A DNA stretch of 64,000 nucleotides from Rhypophila decipiens (taxonomy: Eukaryota; Ascomycota; Sordariomycetes; Sordariales; Naviculisporaceae), in assembly GCA_033297075.1 (NCBI GenBank), contig MU858093.1, forward strand, positions 124,001 through 188,000, in the 5' to 3' direction. A program made the translations under genes and the position numbers. Positions 56,826 to 64,000 of the stretch are shown in pieces. The notes under the pieces are model-generated. The model was given only the letters and a program-made list of their open reading frames with translations. It was not told the DNA's origin and did not search any database. Each line of letters opens with the position of its first letter. The stretch's first letter is position 1.

Positions 56826-59017
56826 CTCTTCGCCATTGGCTGGAGGGCGCCGGTCTGCAAAAGGAGAAAAGCCCGGGGCGTCTTAGAAGAGACGAAAGGG
56901 CATTTGCATCTGGATCGGTAGCTTGATTATGATTAATGATTCAAGAAGAGCGGTTCGAGTCGAAGGTATTCGGTAGAGGAGGAGTCGAAGCAGGTAAAAA
57001 AAAAGATGGAAACGAGTGAGGGGCCGAGGGCGTGAGGGCGTGATGGCTTGTCGTCAAGTGTATGTGTAGTTGTCTCTGCTAGGCTGCGTCAAACGTGCGG
57101 ATGACGGAGATATCGTGCTGAGTGGGGGGTTGAACGCTGCACGATGAGAGCATAAAGTTCAGCCAAAACTCAAAGCATTTTTTGCGGAGTATACACCATT
57201 CCGGCAAGCAAGCCTTACAGTGACATGAAATGAGGGAATAGAGCTTTATGACTAGTCAATTGCCTTGACAATCCAGCATCGGCATCAATTAGGGTTGGGC
57301 GGAAGGCGGTGTCGGCAGCGTGGAGGGCATTTGTCCCGAAAGTGTGTGGTTTGCCCAACGCGAATGATGGGTATCAACAGTCCGACAAAAGGAGAGGCAA
57401 GTCGACAAGGCGTGAGGTTCGATTGAAAAAGAAAAAGGCTGGGTGTGGTTTTGCACATCGATATGCAGCACACAGCTTGCAACGTTTTTCGCCGAAAGAA
57501 AGAGAGAGGAGGCACCACACCGTTGGAGGGAAGAAGCTTGGATCCCTCGAAAAGCGAGGTTGAAGGTCAACAAAGGTCAAGGGTTCGGGTACGTACCGGG
57601 TCGCTTCTTTGTTTGCGGTCAGGGGTATTGGTTGGTCGACCGGGGGAAGGGCCGCTGCAGAAATCACAGCCGAACACGCTCTTTGATCAGGATGCGGCAC
57701 CTGCTTTGCATTCCCGGGTTTCTTTTGGTGGGTGTGGAGGCAGTTGTGCATGGGCCCTTTCCGGATCGGGTCTCCTGTCAGCTCGTCCCGCCAATCATCA
57801 CCAAGCCCTAATCTGTGATGGAAAAAAGTTTAATCTTTTTTGGTTGACAGCCAACAGGGGAAAAGATCCGGAGGTTGCATCCTGACAAGGAGAGACGAGA
57901 TCATGTACCGCCGGTAATCGGCTTAAAAATCATCAACATTCTCATTTTCTTTCATTTTTCTTGCCTTTTCATTTTGAATCAGGGAATCGAGTCGAGACAA
58001 AATTATAATAGGGTTCTCATGTTCCCCACGCCGTCGAAAATGAACAACGGCCCGGGGTATGCAGCCGATAGGTTGTGTGTCACAGGGCCGCCGCTGTGCT
58101 GCAGGAGTTTCGTCACAAAAAACATCCTCCAAGTCACACCAGCCCCCCGGACCAGGCTTGCATAGAGCGAAATGAAAGCAGACCAGGGTTGAGATCTTCA
58201 GCCCGGCATCGACCCAGCCTTGTCATTCCCTGGATGACAAAAAGGAGACTGCAGCTTCTTTCGATATCATCACATCACGGTGCTATTATCTGGGAAAGTC
58301 ATGCTTATTTCTGGTAAATTATACCCCGTATCTGGTACGCATGATGAAAATTTAAGAAAGCGGATGGCCGAGCTTTTTTTATACTGTCAGCGCGCCTTCA
58401 TCCATTCCCCAGCCTTGGTAGGACCAAACGAATGGCGTATTGGAGATGGTCAACCACAGTCCACACAGACTCCGGGCGGACTTGTCAACGGTCCCAGCTG
58501 TTGGGGCTAGTCCCGCTGTCTGTCTCGTCAAGACTGCCGGGCGGGCTTGGACTCTTAGTTCACGAGGCAAATGAAGAGAGAAATCACCCGAGTTGGGAAA
58601 TACGTCATCATTTCAAATTCATTATCGTGCTTCGTAAAAGGGCATTATCGTGGATATCTCTCCGCCATTTGCGCCACCAGCTGAGAACCAGAATTCTGTG
58701 CCACAGGAGAAGAATTATATGCCCTGAAATGAAACTGGCAAGACCCCATAAATATTGCCCATATCTGTGGTCCCGGTAGAACAAGGCTAAGAGAAACGTA
58801 AGAGGTGACCTATTTCTCCTGAACGTTTTCCAGAAACGCATCAGAAAAGGTCCATTGCGAAACCACCACACCCAAGACACCTAATTGTTATAATCATAAA
58901 CTCATTGAATAGTGATGGCTTAGAAGTACCGAACCGTCCATCCGTAACCGACGTGGAAAGGTGTACGACTTCGAATCAAGGTGTCAAAGTCCCAAAAAGG
59001 GTTGGGTCACCATTGCT
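56826..59017. other. Intergenic region upstream of the WD40 gene
   Basis: 2.2 kb with the WD40 promoter and leader at its left side and the dioxygenase 3' end at the right. ORFs at 57374-57885 on both strands have no family resemblance. No RNA gene is recognised. Confidence 0.45.
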
Positions 59018-60260
59018 CTAAGCAATGGTTTTCCAACTGATGGGATCATGGCTATGCTGTGCTTCATGTTGGACAAATCCTTTCTGGTCGTTGGCTATGG
59101 CGCCCTCCTTGGTCATGGTGGCGGCAACCTTGATCTCATTGGCCAAAGTGGTGTTGATGCCAAACGAAATCCAGGCCAGCAAGCCATCCTCGATCCTGTC
59201 TCCCAGCTCGACGTACTGCATAACCGGATCACTTGTCGCCGCTCCCTGTTGGAAAGGACCATCATCCTTGTTGAGCACGAGGGGCTGCTTGTTCACCTTG
59301 TACAAGGTGGTGTTTTCAACCTTGTAGATGAGGTCTTGGTCAAAGTAAACCTGTCCGATGTGAGAGGCAGTATCGTCAAGAATAGTGCCGTTGCTGCGCT
59401 CTTGGGCGTGCGGATGAACTATGACATGGATATGAGTCGTGCGTGGGTAATAGGGACCTGGGAAGACTGTCTTGAAGTTGACAACTCCATCCGCGTCGGT
59501 CTTCTGGAAGCCCCGTAACCAGGTGGTGCGGTCCCCCTTCGTAATCCCCGAGTACACCCCGAGAATGTTGCTGTCTGTGGAGGAGGATGTTAGCCAGGGC
59601 CATCCATTTGTTGGTTAGAAGAGCGGTGACCCTACGGTAAATCTCGACAAAGACATTCGGAACGGGGTCACATGTCTCAATGTCGTGGACCTGAACGTCT
59701 ACGGCGAGGCCGATACCTGGCAGGTGCTCGCGGATATCCTTGCGGACATACTCCCCAGCAACATCTTGACTGGTTAGCATCACTCCTTTCCGAAGTTCTC
59801 GATGCCATCACTGTGGAAGGAGAGCCTCACAGAAGGGTCCCTCGGTGACCTCTGGGCTCAAGACACACGAGCTGTTGGAGCCGAAGATGACCTCATACGG
59901 TGTCTCGAGATCGTAATCCTTGTCTGAATGGTGAGACTTGCGCAGAACGCTACCCAAATCGCGACCTTTATGGTGTTAGCCGATTTGTATTCGTCCCGGT
60001 ACAACCGAAATAAGGGAAAGAATACTATTCAGCTCGCCCGACTTCATGAGCAACTCGGTCACCAGCTCAGTACGACGAGCGATCGCGCGAGCCTCCAGAC
60101 CGCGAGCCTTGATCTTCTCAGCACAGTGGCTGAGATCCGTACGGGCCATGCGACTAAGCATGGCACGATGCTGTGCCAGTTCAGCCTGGATGTCACCACC
60201 TGGGTGAGCGCAGACGAGGGCGGCGGCGAGAGCGCCGGCGACGATGACGGCGAGCTTCAT
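59018..60260 (-). CDS. Secreted intradiol ring-cleavage dioxygenase
   Basis: These enzymes cleave catechol-type rings (catechol, protocatechuate or hydroxyquinol) between the hydroxyls using Fe(III). Four exons (60026-60260, 59831-59965, 59636-59764, 59018-59574) give 351 residues. The three introns are 60-66 bp and each removes a stop or restores the frame. The signal peptide is MKLAVIVAGALAAALVCAHP. Conserved parts are SSCVLSPEVTEGPFYVAGEY (first Tyr ligand, created by splicing), IETCDPVPNVFVEIYH, LGVYSG, and PGPYYPRTTHIHVIVH (second Tyr and two His ligands). The N-terminal HCAEKIKARGLEARAIARRT block is typical of the extracellular fungal subgroup. The substrate cannot be read from the sequence. 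Confidence 0.92.
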
Positions 60261-60949
60261 ATTGGCTAGCGCCGATGATGAGTTGGGTAAATATGAAAGA
60301 AAGTATGATCGGAAGTCACTGTGACAAGTGTTGGCGCGTGTAAGTTGGTACTGATGATGGCGAGAAAGCAGAAAGGATAGAGGCAGCGACGTCCGTTAAA
60401 TACTTCTGAAGGCCGAAACCGGCGAGGACGTTGAGGGGCACCTTCCAAAGGTCTGTTGAACCAGTTGCTCCTGCTGATTTTGGATGAGAAACGTTGTCAG
60501 CTGCGGTGGGAAGGAACCGGAACACTCCGCCACCGGTAATCAACGGCGCAGGATACCCCCGTGAGGAGTGCCTTCCCTTCGAGTCCGTTAATCGTATGTT
60601 ACTCAAAAGAGGCGCCTGATCCTTTGACACACCCTGACAGCCCATGTGGTTGACCGGTGAAATGGTGTGTCTGAGATGAAGAAGTCCCCTCGATGCTCTT
60701 GAAGCAGAACCCCTTCTCGATAGTTCGTTATAAGAAATTGAAGTTATGAACCAAGAAACCTTTAACCGTAGATACCCAGTAAAAATAGCCCGTGTAGTGT
60801 GATATATATTCTATTTCTTATTAATAAGTCATATGTTTACAAATATTCACAAGCAAATAAAAGTACAAGATGGAGAACGAAAGCGGAGAATCAAATGGTC
60901 AATGACCATGTCAACGAACCACGAGAGGAGGCAAGAACCACAGCAAGCC
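60261..60949. other. Intergenic region between the dioxygenase and rrg9 genes
   Basis: The 689 bp holds the dioxygenase promoter and the rrg9 3' UTR. No gene is seen. Confidence 0.5.
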
Positions 60950-62275
60950 TTAAAAGAAGCCCTTCATCAAACCATCAGAAGCCTCGCGAAGCAGCTTCCT
61001 CTCCCTGGCCATCGTGTTCCTCCGCTGCTGCCGCTTGGCAATCCATTCCTTCCTCGCCCCGGCCTCCACGGCACCTTCATCCCCATCCGGCCTCGACTCG
61101 TACGACTCACGCACCGCCCGCACAGATCGGCGGTGTTGCGGGTGGGTAGCACCACGGCGCTCGTTGAACCTGGGATCCCGCACGATTCCCTCGGCGCGCC
61201 ACTTGCGAGGCGGCTTCTTGCCCATCTCGGCGTAGCGCGTCCAGACGGATTTTCCGCGCTTGAACCATCTCTCCTGGCGCTTGACGTCGATATCGGGCGT
61301 CTCGTCCTTCTCCTCCCACTTGCTCTTGAGGATGCGGCGGATGGCCTCGGGGGACATTTCGAACTTTTGCGCCAGCACCTCGGTCGTATAAGTGTCTGGG
61401 AACTGCCTGTGGAGGGCACGGATGCCGGCCATGGCGTCGGGGGACATCTTCTTCATCGGCTTCCAGCCGTCGGGGAACTTTTCCTTGAGGATCTTCTTTT
61501 GGATCTGCCAGGGCTGCAGATTCTTCAGACGCTCCTCCTCTTCTTGCTTCTTTCGTTCTTCTTCCTTTTTCTTCTTTTCTATTTCCCACGGCTTTAGTTT
61601 TTTTTCCTTGCTCTCTGCTTGCTGGTCCTCTGAGGCCTTGTCGACCTTTTTCTGTTTGCCGGTTCTCGCCTTTTTCCTTTCTCTCCTTGTCCGCTTCTGT
61701 GACTGGCCCTCTTCTTCCTTCACTTCGGCGGCCTCTGTCGATTCCGGGCCATCTGTCGCATCTGTCGTGTCCGTTGCTGGGTTCGTGACCTTCATGAACT
61801 CCTTCTTCTTCCCCGGGCTTCCTTTGAATTTCGCGGCCTTCGCTTCGGCCTCGGCTCTCCGTTCAACTCTTGCCTTGTATTTGGCCTCCTCCTCCACTTG
61901 TTTTAACTTTTCCTTCTCTGCTTGTCTCCTAATCTTTCGAAGCTTCCTTGCAGGAATACTAGACTCGTTATCTAGGCTTTGGATACTGTCATTGTTGATT
62001 TCTGATGTCGTTGAAGATGTGGCAGTGGCAACTGCGGCCTCGGCGTTGGGCCTTGCAGCCGTCATGTGGAGCGACCGAGACTGCTGGAGACTCCTAAAAG
62101 CGCCCGTTGTGCGTTGGCCTTCGAGCCCGGCAAGGAGAGATGAGGTTGTCGCTGTTGAGAGGCATTGGGTTCGTGCCGCCTGCCTCGCCAACGCAAAGTC
62201 CGCGGGCACTTGTATTGACGTGACATTCCGTACGAAGAGCCGCAGCGCAGCTGTGCGACAAGAGCAGTTCATCAT
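60950..62275 (-). CDS. rrg9: Required for respiratory growth protein 9 (Rrg9, neugrin-like), mitochondrial
   Basis: Rrg9 is a mitochondrial protein needed for respiratory growth and mtDNA maintenance in yeast. I start at the first ATG (62273-62275), giving 441 residues; the frame is open further upstream only from a TTG. The N-terminus is a targeting sequence (RTAALRLFVRNVTS). A long Lys/Glu-rich charged region spans about residues 110-275. The conserved domain is FPDGWKPMKKMSPDAMAGIR, ALHRQFPDTYTTEVLAQKFE and MSPEAIRRILKSKW, then RWFKRGKSVWTRYAEMGKKP with a basic C-terminus. This is the diagnostic Rrg9/neugrin block. Confidence 0.92.
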   Translation of the reverse strand: MMNCSCRTAALRLFVRNVTSIQVPADFALARQAARTQCLSTATTSSLLAGLEGQRTTGAFRSLQQSRSLHMTAARPNAEAAVATATSSTTSEINNDSIQSLDNESSIPARKLRKIRRQAEKEKLKQVEEEAKYKARVERRAEAEAKAAKFKGSPGKKKEFMKVTNPATDTTDATDGPESTEAAEVKEEEGQSQKRTRRERKKARTGKQKKVDKASEDQQAESKEKKLKPWEIEKKKKEEERKKQEEEERLKNLQPWQIQKKILKEKFPDGWKPMKKMSPDAMAGIRALHRQFPDTYTTEVLAQKFEMSPEAIRRILKSKWEEKDETPDIDVKRQERWFKRGKSVWTRYAEMGKKPPRKWRAEGIVRDPRFNERRGATHPQHRRSVRAVRESYESRPDGDEGAVEAGARKEWIAKRQQRRNTMARERKLLREASDGLMKGFF

Positions 62276-63528
62276 TGTACACGAAGTGGGCGGTGGGAGA
62301 AACTTGGTCTGTACGGTGAATGTTTGCAGGCGACGACAATGGCCCAGCAACAGTGGCGGAAAAAAAGAGCGTGGATGTTGAACTTTTGCTCGGTATCAGA
62401 TTCTGGGATGCAGAAAAAATATTTTGGTACGGATAAGGGGTTCGGTTTGACGCGCCCGTAACCAGTCAATCAACGCGCCAAAATCTCCACAGCCGCAGTG
62501 CCGTGCCCCTGAAGAGCTTCCAGAAGGCTGAAGCGCATACGGAGTACAGGGGACGCACGGGCATCCGTCATCCCCACAATCAAGGCTTTATCGGCTGAGT
62601 CCATCTCGGCCTTCTTCTCTTCAAATGTTCTTCAACTTGCAACCGCAAATTGTTGGTATTTTTCACCAGAACAGACACGCCACTATCCTACCAACTCACC
62701 GACAACAAGCACATTAGTGGCGGTACCGCTGTCTGTGTGATTTTTTGAACAAGGCGCCGATACGGATACGATTACGGAGAATATCACTATGCGGCTCGCA
62801 AAAGGGCCCCGATACGGGATACCTGACTGAGGTAGTCACTTGAGGCCCCGGAATCCGAATACCCCGCGATGGTCGTCGTCATCAGTCGCGATCTACGTGG
62901 ACTTGCAGTTCCCGTTGAGGACTGCAAATCGCTGCCTCGGCTTTATTTCAACCTCAATATCTCTATATGCCTGCCAACTTTGTGATATGTTCGATCACAT
63001 CTTGAGCATTCATCCCAGCGTCGTCGCCCACGCGGGGAAAATGTCACACACCTCACTCAAGGCTCATTAATGCAAGATCACGCAGATGGATGTGCTGTGA
63101 CTTTCAACATCCATCATATACAAAACCTCGGCAACATGTGTTGTCTTGAGCCACCCCAACACTTTTCAAGCCAAATCCCACTCATGAACGAGATGGTGAA
63201 GGTTGCACACTTGCCTGTCCCCATTCTACTATACCGGGAATATATCATCAACCATCTCGCTAACACATGCGGTTGGTATCGAGATGCGCGCCCAGAGCGG
63301 CTTTCATCAAGAACCCCGCATCCGACCAGCTGTAATTGGGAGGCCAGGACCTGCCTAGTTCCTCGGTTGATTTTGCCTTTGGGGTTTGGAGTCAAGCCAA
63401 GCTTAGTAACATGTTTTCCGTTCTCTATATCAAGTTGGATATTTCTCTTTGACATTCTTGAGTGCATATCAAGTTGATGTGAACTTGTCATTTCTCCTCC
63501 ACTCACCTGGTTACACAAATCCGGCAGC
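62276..63528. other. Divergent promoter between rrg9 and the DUF2236 gene
   Basis: No gene supported. ORFs at 63070-63530 on both strands overlap one another and show no family resemblance. Confidence 0.45.
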
Positions 63529-64000
63529 ATGGCATCTACCCCAAAGGACGGCGAGCGCTGCGCCGCCTACGGGTTCAAGTTTACGTGGACTCCAGACCAC
63601 TTGACCCCCGAGCAGATGCGGCCTTATATGTTTTCCTATGACGTACTAGCCACGGAAGCTCTCGACGTGCTCGACCAGTACTCATCATCACAATCTACCA
63701 AAGAAGAAGGCAACCAAACAACAACTGCAAGCGCAGACCCAGACCCAGTCAAAGGAAACATCTCGGCCGCAAAACAAGACCGTCAAGCTCAGACTCAGGG
63801 GCAAGATCAACAAACCTCCCAATCGGGAAACCCAGACAACAACAAACCAAAAAGCTCCCACCACAAAAGAGACCTCTTCACCCTCCTGCAAACCCACCAC
63901 CACGAAAACGAGACCCTCTCGTCTCTATGGTCCCAAATCCACACCATCCCAGAATGGGTAGACTGGGCCCAAATCGCCCGCGGCCAGCTCGTCTTTTACC
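63529..64000 (+). CDS. DUF2236 oxygenase (MpaB/rubber-oxygenase type), 5' part only
   Basis: The ORF starts at ATG 63529 and is open to the window end (157 codons seen). It begins MASTPKDGERCAAYGFKFTW and includes YMFSYDVLATEALDVLDQY. After a Gln/Asn-rich insert comes HKRDLFTLLQTHHHENETLS and then IPEWVDWAQIARGQLVFY. The last is the conserved opening of the DUF2236 domain, found in ER-bound oxygenase MpaB and in bacterial latex-clearing haem oxygenases. The haem-binding core lies beyond the window. The insert of about 60 polar residues is low complexity and unusually long. Confidence 0.78.
   Translation, partial: MASTPKDGERCAAYGFKFTWTPDHLTPEQMRPYMFSYDVLATEALDVLDQYSSSQSTKEEGNQTTTASADPDPVKGNISAAKQDRQAQTQGQDQQTSQSGNPDNNKPKSSHHKRDLFTLLQTHHHENETLSSLWSQIHTIPEWVDWAQIARGQLVFY

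Noticed and set aside
1..64000. CRISPR arrays, operons, bacterial promoters or prophage
   Set aside because: No spaced direct repeats of CRISPR type, and genes have spliceosomal introns; the window is eukaryotic nuclear DNA.

Overview
This window is nuclear DNA of a filamentous ascomycete (Pezizomycotina). The evidence is short phase-consistent introns with GT...AG ends and CTAAC-type branch sites, fungal NACHT/STAND proteins, a calcipressin with fungal spacing, a DUF2236 oxygenase and a Ypd1 phosphotransfer protein. A Neurospora-like dispersed 5S rRNA locus and a copy with C-to-T/G-to-A changes (RIP-like) suggest Sordariomycetes; that is inference. There are no operons. Most genes are separated by 0.4-6 kb of non-coding DNA.

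Left part (1-8000) looks accessory and partly decayed. It holds a minus-strand DUF7708-NACHT STAND gene with frameshifts that runs off the left edge, an SNF2-family helicase gene whose reading frame is scrambled just before the Walker A motif, a 5S rRNA-like locus, a 327-bp hAT-like MITE carrying TTAGGG repeats, a second mutated 5S-like copy, and an unrecognised 205-residue protein. Next come a Cys-rich GPI-type surface protein (8035-8833, minus) and a 705-residue coiled-coil protein with internal repeats (9995-12112, minus).

Middle part: pyruvate dehydrogenase kinase (13869-15396), the histidine phosphotransfer protein Ypd1 (17878-18467, minus), a 5.9-kb gene-free stretch, a DUF3984-type acidic protein (24386-25609, minus), and Elongator subunit Elp1 (26840-31014). 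A tRNA-Val-like sequence lies just beyond Elp1.

The most interesting locus is 31859-37354. Two head-to-head genes are separated by about 100 bp. The minus-strand gene encodes a helical protein ending in two HET-s-like amyloid motifs. The plus-strand gene encodes a 1379-residue STAND/NLR protein that begins with a matching amyloid-like motif and has three tandem NTPase-like modules, of which only the last has an intact P-loop. This is the architecture of a fungal amyloid-signalling (regulated cell death) pair.

Right part: mostly housekeeping and mitochondrial genes. These are mitochondrial GrpE/Mge1, RNA polymerase II subunit Rpb3, a dicarboxylate-type mitochondrial carrier with a 5-nt microexon, mitochondrial phenylalanyl-tRNA synthetase, calcipressin, a WDR62/MAPKBP1-like WD40 protein, a secreted intradiol dioxygenase, the mitochondrial protein Rrg9, and the start of a DUF2236 oxygenase running off the right edge. 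A tRNA-like sequence of unclear origin lies at about 50.9-51.0 kb inside a 5.4-kb gene-free region.
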